A DNA stretch of 64,000 nucleotides from Aplectana chamaeleonis (taxonomy: Eukaryota; Nematoda; Chromadorea; Rhabditida; Cosmocercidae), in the NCBI GenBank assembly GCA_029168955.1, contig JAPDOI010000171.1, forward strand, positions 806,001-870,000, written 5' to 3'. Position numbers and translations under genes: made by a program. The notes under the pieces were generated by a model. It had not been told where the DNA came from. It ran no database searches and saw only the letters and a program-made list of their open reading frames with translations. Shown here in pieces: positions 11,325 through 23,974 of this stretch. Position 1 is the stretch's first letter; the number at the start of each line of letters is the position of its first letter.

Positions 11325-11463
11325 AGGGGTCGCTTATACTCCCGCCGTGGAGCGGCGCGGCACAGGGCAATCCAATGGTATTGACCACGCGGCGCCGCAC
11401 GATCGATATTAAAGAAATGCATTTCGCCTTGCCGCTCGGCGGCGGAAGTATAAACGACCCCCT
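11325..11463. repeat. Fold-back repeat, 139 bp
   Basis: AGGGGTCGCTTATACTCCCG at the left is mirrored by GGAAGTATAAACGACCCCCT at the right, with arms of about 31 bp. It lies nine bases from the preceding 385-bp fold-back repeat. It is non-coding. Confidence 0.65.
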
Positions 11464-12643
11464 AGAACCATCACTGTGTGGAGAGCACCTGACCCTAATC
11501 GGCGATCTCCGCGATCTCTATCAAGCAGCGCCCACTTGCCATTGCGCGCGATTGCGCACATCGTAGGCCATGTCTTGCTGGCCGCCCTCGCTAGCTCACA
11601 CGCACTCACGTCCGCTTCAGGCATGAAGCAGCAAGTTTCAGGCCTACTGCTTCATTCCTGAATCATTAAGGATCGAACCTACTTTGAAACTGCGTTGGAC
11701 AGGACGCGTTCATTCACTGGTTTTACGATGCCACCGATCTGCGTGATTATGATTGCTCTACCGACCCTGTCGACCGACCGCCGTGGCCCCGTTCATTAAC
11801 TAGCTTCAGAATGTTTGAGTCAGCCATATTGGTTAAGAGGTAGTCTTCACGATGATCATTAATTTTGAAATTATTCGCTAAACCATTACTTGGTCCACAG
11901 ATAGAGTCGAAATGGTGAAGAAATCGAGAAAAGGTACGAAAAATGCTGTAGTCTCACCGCGCTAAGTACTCTCAGTCGAGTTGTTTGTTGAAACGATGAA
12001 ATTGTTTGTGTACCTGTTTTCTGAAATTCAGCGAAAGAAAAAGTGGTTCTGAGCATTAAAAAGTGGAAAACACAATCAGGGATGTCAAAGTCTTCGCGCC
12101 CTATAGCGCGAGGTGAGACTCTACTATGTATAAGGCAGCGTCCATACGTGGCAAGAGTGGGAGTTTCCGCTGTTGTGCGCCTCTTGACGCTCCTCAACGC
12201 CGGAGCAGCCCGTGCCCGTAAATCAACTTAGGCAAACACCACTCTCGGATGAAAACACCCCACTTCCCGCCGGCCAAGCCGGGCTAGTCGACTTCGCACG
12301 GCCCCAATTTCGTGGGCGTGGCACAGCACCTCTTTTCCCGCGGAGTGTCGGCGGGCAGTCGGCTATTCCTGGGGGCCATCGAATACTCACTAGAGTGGAG
12401 CCAATGAACGATTGCTGAGCAGAGAACGCAGTGTAAAGACTCTTTTCAAAACCCGCGCTGTATACGACGCTGGTCTTGGGCAGGTGAACCATTGTCCGTT
12501 AATGGCATCTGCGAATGGGAAGACTGCAAGGATGTGGGTGTAGGAAGCTTCCCCGTGTAAGCTCATCCCTTACTTGTCAAGAGCAGTTCAAGATGAAATC
12601 CCCACAAGCGGATTTTTGAAATTTTTTTTCAACAGACCTTTGC
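11464..12643. other. Stretch without recognisable gene
   Basis: GC-richer than the flanks. Overlapping short frames occur on both strands (for example 103 codons on the minus strand at 11,886-12,197), with no recognisable protein. AGGCAGCGTCCATACGTGGC near 12,138 reappears in diverged, inverted form near 13,680-13,700, which hints at another pair of repeat ends. AGTCTTCGCGCCCTATAGCGCGAGG near 12,090 contains a small hairpin. Confidence 0.4.
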
Positions 12644-13132
12644 TTGAAGGCAGTGTTCACGATAAGAATCGTTTTTCTGCTTTTTCGCCTAGAAGACGGT
12701 CACATGCTGATTCCAATGATGTTTTTGGAAGCGTACAAGACCTTCTAGGAACGGAGTTATGGTCCTTAAAAAACTAAGCTAGGGAAGCATGGTGGAAGAG
12801 TTGTCCGAGGCCTTGAACTTCCGTCTTTTGCAGCCGATGTATGCGAGCTGACCTAAGTAAATAAAGAAGTTGGGAATAAAGGGAAGAACGGAGCTATTGA
12901 TAGGAAACCATCGCTCATCTGACAATCTCGAGCATTCATTTTTTCACGTCGGTGGGCGTGGAAAGTGCATCTGGGGTGTGACGAGCTGACGCGTGTCCAA
13001 CTTTGGGGCCGTAGAGAACCGTTCCAAGCTCATTTTTCTTAGTTTTTTTTTTCAACGCTAGGGTTGCGTTAGGCCACGCGGCTGCCGACCTCCATAAAAA
13101 AATCGGACATGGTTTTTATCGTGGACATTTAA
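12644..13132. mobile_element. TTAA-type MITE, family 2, decayed copy 2
   Basis: The left end TTGAAGGCAGTGTTCACGAT is similar to the family ends, with TTAA changed to TTGA. The interior to about 12,918 is colinear with copy 1 at 1,590-1,845, including GGAACGGAGTTATGGTCC, GAGTTGTCCGAGGC and CCATCGCTCATC. The right half no longer matches. The right boundary is placed at a TTAA at 13,129, because its reverse complement reads ATGTCCACGATAA like the left end. That boundary is uncertain. Confidence 0.5.
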
Positions 13133-15493
13133 AGGGTGATTTTTAAATGTGCCGCGAATTGTTCTAGGACTGTCTTCTGTCAGTCATCTGATTAGCCGTA
13201 AGGCGGTGGCAGAAGAGCCGCAGAGAGCTTGTTCACTGTGTACGGGCAGTCAACGAAACCGCGCTGCCGACTGCCCGCGGCCGTTCTATTGACCTTCCCC
13301 GGTAGGGATTACGGGACGTCGGCTAGTAGTACCGAGGAAAGTGTGATGTCTTTACTATCTGAGCTACCTCGTGTTGATTCGATTGAAAAGTTTGATCGGG
13401 TGATCAATTCTCGAGTCGGCGCAACGGCTGATGATTTCCCACGGTTTTCGACTTCCGTGGTGGGATTATGGAAAACAGTGGCAGTAGTTCTGATACAGGT
13501 TCAATGCCACTTCCTTTAGTGATAGAGCAGTAAGCTTGAAACTTACTGCTTGCTTCGAGGTGCGGAAGTAAGCGCACGAGAGGGAGCGGGCCAGGGCGCG
13601 CGAGAAGAAGCGCCTGTAAGCGGCTAGCAAATCGTGTGCCCACGATGACCATCGATTTTGCGTAATCGCACGCTCTCGCCACGTATGAACGGAGCCTAAA
13701 AAAAGGCGCTGGAAGGTCATACATATTATATGACTGCTCTTCGCTGCACCACCCTGCGACAGATGTGAAAGCATTGCCTTAGGGGTCAGTCTCTATTGAG
13801 TTAAAGACTGACTCAGTTGCAGTTCGGAAAGTTAGTTAGCCTCAAAGTGCATGAAGCATCTCCGAAGTCAGTCTAAAAAACAGCGTTCTCGATGGGGAAA
13901 CCCGTCGACTTTTCTGTGGAAGATCAAAGGCTGGGCAGCGATCAAAGCATAAATGAGGAAGAACCTCGAAAATCTCTGCCAGGAGCGCCTCTAGGCTTAT
14001 CCAACTCCCAAATGAGGAACTCACGTTGACAAAACAACTGATTGTCTTGAGAAGTAATTGTATCAGGTAAAAGCTGATAAGATTGGGCTCCTGATTCCAC
14101 TGGGAAGCATCATTCGCCTATATCAGTCAGATCCCTCCTATATTCGAAGGAGAAGTGAACATATTTCGGGCTAAAAATGTGGTTTCAATCGTTTATCTTG
14201 TAGATTTGCTCAGCATATATCCTCTGTTTCGGAGTGAAATTCATTTCCGTTCATCGCGCGCGTCTTCGCGCGCATACCACACTTCATCGCTGTCTCTCCC
14301 TTCGCCACGCACAAGTGCTCCGAGCCACAGGATGTGGTACCAAACCTCTCATAATATACGGTAAACTCGGAATCGAAATCCATCGTGATCGCTGCCTTCT
14401 CGAAACAGCACAAATGCTATCTTTGATTACAAATGTTATCTTTGATTTTCGAATGTCAGAGTAGTTCCACAGAGCTGTCGTGAGGTCTGCCCAATTTCCG
14501 TCAGAGGGTATTCCAAGTCGTCCGATAGTCCTATCTGGAGACCAACTGATTGTGCTCAAGACGTCACCTTTAGATTTCCCAGAAGATTCGCGCAGGGAGT
14601 GCCGGCTCAAAATAACGCGCTAAGCCAAAGAATGTTGTTCGTCACACCTTTGATAAAATGGTTTGAATGTTATATTGTGAGATTTTCAGCGTTTGACTGG
14701 TTTCAGAGGCTAAATAGTAACTAATGCGTCATCTAATGAGGTGATGATAAGGCTAAAATTACTTAGCATTACTTTGATTTGCTGCGACAGTAGGAAATTA
14801 GATGATAAAGCTCACAATTTCGTGCCATTGTTCCATGTAAAGTGCGTCGTTGTCCTGCCTGGCATCGTCAAACGACGGGTACGCGAGCACTGAATAATTG
14901 AATTATTAATCAGAGAACTAGTTCAGAAATGGAGTCCATTCCTTCTGTCTGCATGGGCTAAAAGAACTAGATGATCAAGAAAAACAGTCCACACCTATGT
15001 CTCTGTGGACGAATGTGCTTGTTCGCATTTGCTAATCTTGTTTTCGGCTTTTGAAGATTAAATGTGACTCGCCAAAGCCAAAATTCGAAATTGGCTTGTG
15101 CATGTTTGTATGCCGTTCTTCTTAGCTGTAGTCAGATCCTTCTGTTTATTTAGAGAATGAGTAAGTTCGAACACATACTATCATGGAAAAGAGAAACAGC
15201 ATTTATATCCATCGCAGTGACTTGAATGAAGCGTCAGGAATAAATTTCATGCTTGGACTTTCCACAGAAAACACTACGTTAGGCGTTAAAATCTGGAAGA
15301 ATCGAAAGTATATGCCTTGAAACATTTTGATATAGTAAATTGGTCTCATTGTGTTGGCAACAAAAATAGAATAGATGGAAAGGTTATAGAGACTCAATTA
15401 ATAAGGTATCAGAGCGGATTACGCGAGAAAAAGTAAGTACGGAAAAACTGCAACGTGAAAAAATCACCATAAGCTTGATACAGCTGATTAAGC
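13133..15493. other. Stretch without recognisable gene
   Basis: Short frames only, up to 108 codons (minus strand, 14,284-14,610), with no recognisable protein. A nine-base hairpin AGCAGTAAG / CTTACTGCT lies at about 13,526-13,550. The segment 14,228-14,345, with GGAGTGAAATTCATTTCCGT and a CGCGCGTCTTCGCGCGC block, resembles 27,938-28,035 just before the large satellite, so it is a dispersed repeat. Nothing else could be identified. Confidence 0.4.
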
Positions 15494-15767
15494 TTAAAGG
15501 CACTGTACACCCTTAGACAAGAATTTTGTGATTCTTATTTGATTCTGTAGTAGACCCCTCCTGTATAACACGTGCCAAGTACGAAATCCCTGAGACCACT
15601 CGTCCACCAATTTTTCGCCCTCAAAAATAGGCATCTTCGACGAGCCATAACTCTGTTCATATGGAGTTTTAGACGATTTCAGTGACACCACTGTAATAAG
15701 CGTGTGGCTCTTTCCAAGACCTGCATAAAAACTGAAAAATAATTCTCTGAGTGTCCTGTTCCTTTAA
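15494..15767. mobile_element. TTAA-bounded MITE, 274 bp
   Basis: The left end is TTAAAGGCACTGTACACCC. The reverse complement of the right end is TTAAAGGAACAGGACACTC, matching at 15 of 19 positions. Both ends keep TTAA. The interior contains GAGCCATAACTCTGTTC, the inverted form of the GGAACGGAGTTATGGTC block of family 2, so it is a diverged and shorter relative lying in the opposite orientation. Its right TTAA is also the left TTAA of the next element. Confidence 0.65.
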
Positions 15768-15879
15768 AGGCAGTGTTCACTATAAGTTTAGTCTCTGAAT
15801 TTCTACTAAAATTCGAGAGTTCCGGGTCGTACTGCATCAGCAATGCTGGAAGAGTGTCTAAGAACGAGCCCAAGCTGCC

Positions 15880-16037
<158 letters not shown>

Positions 16038-16061
16038 CTTTGGTATTCGACAATTTTTTTT

Positions 16062-16700
16062 CGAATGAATGAATAATTCGAATATTGAATTTTCGGAATT
16101 TTCGAATGAATGAATAATTCGAATATTGAATTTTCGGAAATTTCGAATGAATGATTAATTCGAATATTGAATTTTCGGAAATTTCGAAAGAATGAATAAT
16201 TCGAATATGGCGTTTTTCAAAATTTCCGAATGAATGAATTTTTCGAATATTGCGTTTTTCAAGGTTTCCGAATGAATGAAATTTCCGAATATTGTGTTTT
16301 CCGAAATTCCGAATGAATGAATAATTCGAATATTGCGTTTGTCAAGATTTCCAAATGAATGAATTTTTCGAATATGGATTTTTCAGGTTTTTCGAATGAT
16401 TGAATTTTTCGAATATGGATTTCTCAGGATTTCCGAATGAATGAGTTTTTCGAATATTGCGTTTTTCAAGGTTTCCGAATGAATGAAATTTTCGAATATT
16501 GTGTTTTCCGAAATTCCGAATGAATGATTAATTCGAATATTGCGCTATGGGAAATTTCGAATGAATGAACTATTCGATTATCACCTTAACAAAAACGTCG
16601 AATGAATGAATGATTCGAAAAGTGTTTTCTTCACTCGGATCGAATGAATATTCAAATATTCATTCGGAAAGTCGAATATTTTTCGAATATTCGACTAATC
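16062..16700. repeat. AT-rich minisatellite, 41-42-bp units, left arm
   Basis: About 14 units, each built from GAATGAATGA, then AATTCGAATATTG, then a segment such as AATTTTCGGAAATTTC or CGTTTTTCAAGGTTTCC. Units are 41 or 42 bp, and neighbours differ by substitutions and one-base changes. The mirrored counterpart is at 21,472-21,912. Confidence 0.85.
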
Positions 16701-16963
16701 TTCGATTATTTGGATCTGAGCTACCAAAAATTGAGAAACAGACTTAAATCTGTCTATATGCAGCTTCACAAGTTCTATAAATTGTTACATTTATTACCGA
16801 CGATTATTCCAATGACAAATTCCACAAAAGTAGATTCCTTCAACAACAATATAGTTTGTTTAGCGAAATGAACCACCGAAAATCGTTAAGAGGATCTCAA
16901 AGTCGGTCTAACATTCCAAAATAACCGAGAAGGGAAGTGTTTAGAGTGGTAAACGCTTCTGCG

Positions 16964-17480
16964 AAAACGATCAGTATCGTTAGTATCTCTTGTGGCTCAA
17001 GAGTAAAAATGCGCAGTATCCCGCCCCGAGCTGCAGGTTCGAACAAGTTATGAGCATTTTTCAAGCTTCGCGAAAAGGCAAGGGAAGCAGGGGAAGAGAA
17101 GAGAGGCAATTTTATTGCTGGTGTTTAAAAAAAGTTTTTGGGGTTCAGCCCAAAACTTGCATGTAGGGGTAATCTCGTGTGGTGAACGCGTATCTGGAAT
17201 CCATTTGTCGAAATTTCGAGGTTCACTGTAGGTTACGGTAGGTAACATGTCATTTAGGGGCCAAAACCCATCTTAGTATTTTGAAAATCGACAAATGGAC
17301 GTTAAATCCGTATTCTCCACCCCGAACAACCCCTGTATACTAATTTTGAAAAAAATCTGAGACTTTGTCCAAACTACCGTATACCCACCGTAATCTACCG
17401 TAATTTGCAAAACATCCATGAACGGACTCCAGATTCGTGTTCAGCACTCTAAATAACCCACAAAAGAACAATTTGAGCAA
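16964..17480 (+). repeat. Direct repeat of the element core, copy 1
   Basis: The order of blocks AGTAAAAATGC, ATCCCG, AGCTTCGCG, AAAACTTG, TTTGTCGAAA, TCGAGG, GTAGGTAA, CTACCGTATACCCACCGT and CAGCACTCTAAATAACCC recurs at 19,597-19,790 plus 20,887-21,160. Identity is around 75 percent by eye. Copy 1 lacks the 1,096-bp insertion of copy 2 and so acts as its empty-site reference. Confidence 0.65.
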
Positions 17481-19596
17481 TATCTACCGTAGCACTCCGG
17501 GAATCTCGAGAGTGGCGTTTTTCTCTCGAAATTTTCCCTGGTTGGGAAGCTCCGAACGAAATTAGCCGAAAACTTTGGAAAATCGACGAATAAACCACAG
17601 ACTCGTGATCAGCGCCCCAAAAAACCACCCTGGGAGAATTTTAACTCAAATCTGGAACATTTTTCTAAAACGCTTCCAGAGCCCTGTAATCGGTATAAAT
17701 AAACGCCCAACCGAAAATCCTTGCAAGTCCAAAACGCTGTCAGTCTCGACAAAGTATGGAAAATGCGCCTTCACCCAAATTTTGCTCAGGGGGGTAGATT
17801 TAGGCGCTGAAAACAGTTTTGGGCGCTAGAGATGCCAACAATAATAGTCGTTCTCGCAGATGCGTTTGACACTCTAAACACTTCCCTTGTAAGTATTTTT
17901 CGCGTTCCTCAAACTCCGCTCAGACGGTTCTTCGAGTCGCTGATCATGAATCCAAAATTCAGTTACTTTTTTGCGAAGGATCACACTAGGATGCGAAGGA
18001 CGTGAAGGACGACACTACCTCAGACAATTGGGGTGTCCGATTCGGCCACAAAAGGCTTTCGATTCGAATACAAAGCGCTGTGGACGACGTAACAGCCCGT
18101 ACTTTTCGAGCGTCACGTGGCCTAATCGTCGTCGAAGTGAGAAGCACGTGCCGCAACACATAGGCCTAGTGCATATTTTCCACGACGAGCGACGCAACAC
18201 AATGTTTTCCATCTATATCGACCGAAAATCGATTCTGCTGATATGCACTGTCACGGCGGCGCGTCGCGAGAAGTATGCAGTACGCCATAGGCGTTCCACT
18301 AGGCCGAGACCCGCTTTCGATTCGACTACGATGCAATTTGGACGACAAATGAGCCACTATGCTTTTGCTTGGACACGTTGATCGATGGCTCCACAATTGA
18401 TCAGGCGCCCATCAGCCGCACAGCACGTATATAAGGGGACCAATCTCATAGGCCTAGTGCATACTTGCGTCGCGGCGACGGGGTCGCGGTGTAGGAACTA
18501 GTACAACCCACCGCGCCCAGCGCAGTGATCGACCGCGCCTAGCACTTACAGTCGTCGCGCGCGGCCGATCTAGTAGGAGCTGCTACACGCGACGGTGTCG
18601 TGCCTGCGTCGCGGCCAGTCTACACTTTTCCACAAAGTGCACGCTGTTTAGCGCCATCTGGATGGTGTGTCGGGCCGTCGTGCACTGCACTACGACACCG
18701 CGACGTAAATGCCAGACATCCGTCCTGGAAGGCAATAATACGTTTGTTTCAACAATTTTTGGTTGGTAGATGGCCTCGAATTCGTGTGTTATGTGTTGTA
18801 GTCGACAGTTGGCGTAGATTATATAACGACGATCGACCAATCGGAGGTTTTCATTTTCCCGAAAACTGTCATGAAATGATTTTTTTCAGTATTTCTATCA
18901 TTTCACATTTTCTTTTTTCATGATTTTTTTATTGCAATGCACTCACTATTCCTTGTCCGAAATTATGTTCACATTGATATTCATAGAGAGAGACACTGTA
19001 TTAGAACAAATATTACGAAAATGGAAAAATGACATCGAAATTCACAGAGACTGGGGCTTCTTTCTGGAGGAATTCCAACCGCTGAGGGGGTCTCCGTCTC
19101 GGTTCTCAGCGAAGGAAGCTCCTTCGTTGTCGACCGCGGCGAGGACCTCGGGATTACGATAGCTGGACAAGCTGTTGCGTGGGAAACGGCGGTGCGGCAA
19201 AAGTTTCGCCTCCCTGCGCCACGTAGTCCCTTTAAATAGACCACTTGCTTCTCGAAACAGCTCACGCTTCTGTTCAAGAGCCTTTTAAGAGAGTATTAGA
19301 TTAGAAAGCCTATCGTGGCCGAAACGGACTCCACAGTTGTCTGAGATCATGCTCTCATGACTCATACTCTGCGAAAATGTGGGCTTCTGGCGGTATCAAA
19401 CCTGCGACCAGGTGTGGGCCCATACGCGGTAGTGCCCTTTAGCGTCCATCTTACATGGTGAAAAGTTGTATATAAGGTAAATCGACAAAGCTCAACTCAT
19501 ATCGACTACGCGACTGTTTGATCACTCTAGGTGGGGGGAGGGGATACAACGGCCAACATTGACCTACTCAAGCTCCTGGGGGACGGTGTGACAAGG
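17481..19596. other. Core of the 6.7-kb element, GC-rich repeats, no gene
   Basis: No recognisable coding sequence; the longest frame is 136 codons at 17,971-18,381. At 18,190-18,270 TCTATATCGACCGAAAATCG and TGATATGCACTGTC match, in inverted orientation, the small repeat at 24,592-24,711. The part 18,470-18,720 is rich in CGCGAC and GTCGCG words, with several short inverted repeats such as GACACCGCGAC and its partners. Confidence 0.45.
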
Positions 19597-19790
19597 GAAT
19601 TATACAAAGCATTGACAGTATCTTTTTGGCATCCATAGTAAAAATGCCCAAAATCCCGTCCCGAACTGCTGGTTCCAGAAATAAGCGTTTCTGGAGCTTC
19701 GCGGTAGGGTAACGGTACCCATCAGGCAATGTCTGAGGTGTTTGGAAAAAAGTTACGGACTTGGCTGAAAACTTGTCCGTAGCGGTTATT

Positions 19791-20886
19791 TACTCAGGCA
19801 GTAACGCCGGCTGAGGGCAGGTAATACCGGCTGACTGAACATTGTACCCAGGCGAGCCCCGGTATTCACTGCCCCATCAGCCGGCAAATGGTGGAGCGCT
19901 CAGCCGGCAAGTGGTGGCCCCCTCACACCGCGTTCACTGCCCCCTCAGCCGGTAAATGGCTGCCCCTAAGCCCGTACTCACTGCCCCTCAGCCGGTAAAT
20001 GGAGGTTCGCTCTGCCGGTATTGTGCTTTTCTGGGTCAAATTCCGGTCCGCAATTGCGTCTCGACACGCTTCGCGGCCGCGCGCTTTTGAGTCGGAAGAG
20101 TTTCCAGCGCCGCAGCTGCCGATCTGTTGACTCTAGGTGGGTTTTGGAAACTGGAAATTGAACAAAATTGAAGAAAACTGTATAAAAAAGCCATATCGAG
20201 TCGGCTTTGAAGCTGCGAACTCGATTGACTCAAGCGCGTGCGGCCGCAAAGCGTGTCGAGATGCAATTGCGGACCGGAATTTGACCCAGATAAGCACAGT
20301 ATTAGTTGCTTACCACGTGAATGATATCGATCTGCAAGAGTAGATAAAGCCCCTAGTAGGCTCTCCCTATTCCCCAGCAAATTCGAGGCTTGCGTTTCAT
20401 TTCTGAAGCGGCAAGCCTTACCTTGCTTTAAAAATCATGAAGTGACCCGCTGTCACGTCCCCACGGTCACAACGAACCTTACGGGGTGAGGGGTCAATGA
20501 TCCGAATCGTGTGGATGACCACCCGTTCGAATACCATCACTCGAATCAGCTCGAAGCCCATTTCACCCGCGCCCTACATGAGCCTTGTTCGTTTTAGTGT
20601 CTGCCCGATCAGCCGGTGATATGCTCCGCCATTGATTAATGTCTGCCCGCTCACCCCGTAAAGCCATGCCTCTCAGCCGGTAATGCTATGTCTGCCCGAT
20701 CAGCCGGTGACATGCTCCGCCGTGGATTTATGTCCGCCCGCTGGCCCGGTAAAGCCATGCCCCTCAGCAGGTAAAACGCATGCCCGCCCGCTCAGCCGGT
20801 AAGACGCTCCGCCTCCAAAATAAGCCTGCTCGCTCAGCCGGCGACCCTACTTCTCCGCCCGCTCAGCCGGTGTTATTACCTGAGTA
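19791..20886. mobile_element. TA-bounded element with CTCAGCCGGT subterminal repeats
   Basis: The left end TACTCAGGCAGTAACGCCGG and the reverse complement of the right end TACTCAGGTAATAACACCGG match at 17 of 20 positions. Both ends start with TA, which suggests a TA target. Subterminal regions (about 19,797-20,030 and 20,590-20,880) hold at least a dozen copies of CAGCCGGT or CAGCCGGC, usually preceded by CTC. The middle contains a 284-bp fold-back repeat. There is no transposase frame, so it is a non-autonomous MITE-like element of 1,096 bp. It interrupts direct-repeat copy 2. Confidence 0.7.
20019..20302. repeat. Fold-back repeat nested in the TA element
   Basis: Arms of about 80 bp: GGGTCAAATTCCGGTCCGCA at the left is exactly mirrored by TGCGGACCGGAATTTGACCC at the right, and the arms continue through TCGACACGCTT and GCGGCCGC. 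The centre includes an A-rich segment. It is non-coding. Confidence 0.75.
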
Positions 20887-21471
20887 GGGATAGGAAAACG
20901 AATCTGGGGTCCGTTTGTCGAAACTCCGAGGTTTATTGCAGGTTGCGGTAGGTACATTGCCATTTAGGAGCAAAACCTACCATACTATTTCAAAAATCGA
21001 TAAAATTCGTATTCAGCACCCTGAATAATTCCCACGTAGGAATTTTGAGTCGGATCTGAGACTTCGCCGAACTACCGTACACCCACAGTTATCTACCGCG
21101 ATCTGCCGAAACTCAATAAACGGACCTCAGATTTGTGTTGAGCACTTCAAATAACCCGAAGAGAAAGATTTATAGCCTCGTGGGCAGCTTGATAAGGATG
21201 GGACATCGAGCGCAACATTCGACCGACTGTACAAAGAAAGGTCGAGGTTCACAAAGTCGATTTCTTCTGTTTCCCTTCGCGAAGTCGACTCTTCTTATTT
21301 GGATCTTACTTAGTAAGATTCGAGCAAATCTCGTTAATGATGTCACCTCCAGCTCTTTACAACTCACCTTGGGATTTCACAAAAATTGAATGAGGAAGGA
21401 GTGTTCTCAACGGTTCGTAGGGTATGCAACCGGCAGCCATGATTCGTGGCGAAATGGCAGTATACGCTCTT

Positions 21472-21912
21472 GCGAATATTCGAATATTACCACCAAAGTT
21501 CGGCCGAATATTCGAAAAAACGAATATTTTGGTTTTCCGAATAAACCGAATATTCGAAAAAACGAGTATTTTGGTTTTCCGAATAAACCGAATATTCGAA
21601 AAAACGAATATTTTGCTTTTCCGAATGAATCGAATATTCGAAAAAACGAATATTTTGATTCTCCGAATAAACCGAATATTCAAAAAAACGAATACTTTGC
21701 TTTTCCGAATGAACCGAATATTCGAAAAAACGAATATTTTGATCCTCCGAATAAACCGAATATTCAGAAAAACGAATATTTTTCTTTTTCCGAATGAACC
21801 GAATATTCGAAAAACGAAGATATTTTGCTTTTCCGAATAAACCAATTATTCCGAAAAAACGAATAATTTGATTTTCCGAATAAATCGAATATTCGAGCAT
21901 TCGAATATTCGA
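21472..21912. repeat. AT-rich minisatellite, 42-bp units, right arm
   Basis: About ten units of GAATATTCGAAAAAACGAAT followed by ATTTTGGTTTTCCGAATAAA and CC. Most units are exactly 42 bp, which keeps frames of 135-162 codons open on both strands; these are not genes. It is the mirror counterpart of 16,062-16,700, though the unit sequences differ. Confidence 0.88.
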
Positions 21913-21946
21913 AAATTCAGAATATTATTCGATTCGGACCAAAGTA

Positions 21947-22148
<202 letters not shown>

Positions 22149-22151
22149 GCA

Positions 22152-22390
22152 CTCAAACTTGGAGGCATGGTCCGCGTCACGCCCAGTCCACATAGTGGCC
22201 ATCGATCCAAGGAAACAATCGAAAATCTACTTTATCGAAACAAGAGCGTTCAAGAGGGTATACTCCATTCCACAAGCAAACTTACTTCATTTGATAATCG
22301 GTTGTCCTCCTTTAGCCAGTTTTTCCGTCGATCACTGATCGATGACCGTTGAGGGAGTGGGCGTGGCGCGAGCCAAGCACTCATGTTGAG
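22152..22390. mobile_element. MITE of 239 bp inserted in the right arm
   Basis: The left end reads CTCAAACTTGGAGGCATGGT, followed by CCGCGTCACGCCCA. The right end reads TGGGCGTGGCGCGAGCCAAG, then CACTCATGTTGAG. The ends are inverted repeats with several mismatches over about 33 bp. Removing it restores symmetry between the two arms of the 6.7-kb element, which supports the boundaries. Confidence 0.55.
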
Positions 22391-22509
22391 GGCTATTTTG
22401 TTCTCGCTCCTTATCCGTTTTTTTAAACCCTGCTAATACAATGGGCCCCGAACCTTTCGATTTCCGATGAAATCTCGGAGACTGATCTCATCATGGACAC
22501 TGCTTTCAA

Positions 22510-22922
22510 AGGACGTGACTCGAAGCTAACTTACACTGCGGCTGCGGGGTATAACTCGTCCAATCTCCTCTCGAAAAATCATATATTACACTTCAGAACA
22601 TATTTTGGCGGGATTGTTTGGGCCCTTTATCTTTACTATCTATAAAAGACGTCTGTCAGTTTGTCACGGCATTTGATCCTCAGTGCATCGTATGTCAACC
22701 GAAATCTGACATGTTTTAAAATTTAGCCCCCACCAAGGGAAGTATACGACGCATTTTTCACGCATGACTCTGATGGCAACAATGTCGTCGGTTTAGTAAG
22801 CCAAGTTTGAGGCACTTTGGCGCCGCCCGTGCATTTGGGGGGTCCTGATTATCCGGTGGTGACCTCAGTGGACGCTGGAGATTGCGGCGCGTGGTGGCGT
22901 GCCGAGCGCGAGCCGTGACGGT
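22510..22922. other. Spacer between two large elements, no gene seen
   Basis: No recognisable frame, repeat or RNA gene. It leads into the target site of the hAT-like element. Confidence 0.4.
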
Positions 22923-23039
22923 GTGCCGACCAGGGGTGTGCGGAAATTTCTGTTTTCTGATTTCTGTTTTCTGGCCGTTTTGGCCTTTCTGTTCTCTGAT
23001 TTCTGTTTTCTGAAAAACTTGCAAAAATCAGAAAAAAAT

Positions 23040-23974
23040 CAGCGAAAATCAACGAAAACTAGGTCTGTTGGACAGTGCAGCTTGTTTAGTCGTTTATGTG
23101 GTCTTGCTCTTATGTTCGATTGTGCGGTTGCTACTAAAGGTAGGGTTCGCCATAAGAGACGGTTGTTATGGCATCTTCATGAGAAGGTAGACATGATCAT
23201 CACAAAAGTGAAAGTAGGTGAAAACTCAGAGGAAAAACGCTCAGGAGCAAAATATTGCTGGTTGTCACCTTGCCCACAATCAACCAAATTCCTATGTATG
23301 TTTGTTTTGCCGTCTTCTGCCTTGCTGCTAAACCCTATTCACACTTTTGCGAAGCTACAAGTGCCGCGGATTACCAATAGGCGGCGTTCAGAGTTTTCAC
23401 GGTGCGACGCGATGGCACATGTCAGCGCGACGCAAAAATCGCGTCGCGCAGAAATCAAGGTGTGAACGGAGCGCGAACGCTAGGCGACTACGCGCTGTTG
23501 CGTAATTTCCGCAATTTTCCGTACCCAAACAAAACTAACCAATATTTGATCTTATTCTGTCTATTTAAGTGTAATGTACCTTTTTTCACTTCTATCTGTA
23601 TTATTATGGCACATTTTTGTTTTTCTTGCGACAACTTGCTTCTTTAATGACGAAACAATCAAAAAGACATTGGGAGCAAACGATGCTTACAATTTTTTTC
23701 GGAGTTGGTAGTACAGTATAGGGAGGTTTCGGCGAAATGAGGCCGAATTATGCTTGTGTCGTTTTTAAACCGTAAAAAACTTTATAGCTCGTCAACTCTT
23801 TGAAACCAGCATCCTCATCACACTGTCCTTAAATATGCAGACAGAATTGTTTGCAGTATCATCTGAGAACAATACAATAACCCATAACAATTTCGATCAA
23901 CCTAGTCTTTCAAAAGGCTTGAGAAAATTGAAAACGCCCCTTAAGTCTCCGATGATGAAAGAAAAAATGATGAT
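23040..23974. other. Left interior of the hAT-like element, no gene
   Basis: No protein can be recognised. A 188-codon plus frame starts at 22,899 outside the element and runs through its left end to 23,465; since it crosses the transposon boundary it is not credible as a gene. Around 23,390-23,470 GCGACGCGATGG and GCGACGCAAAAATCGCGTCGC form overlapping inverted repeats. Confidence 0.4.

Larger units (their letters stand above)
19597..21160 (+). repeat. Direct repeat of the element core, copy 2, interrupted
   Basis: This is colinear with 16,964-17,480 up to about 19,790 and again from 20,887. Between those points sits the 1,096-bp element with CTCAGCCGGT repeats. Outside the insertion it reads GAACTACCGTACACCCACAG where copy 1 reads CTACCGTATACCCACCGT. 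Confidence 0.6.

Noticed and set aside
16062..21912. CGAATATT minisatellites as matrix-attachment or replication-origin sequences
   Set aside because: AT-richness alone is not evidence; their mirrored place inside a transposon-like element explains them better.
22899..23465. 188-codon plus-strand frame as a gene
   Set aside because: It starts outside the hAT-like element and crosses its terminal repeat, and shows no recognisable domain.
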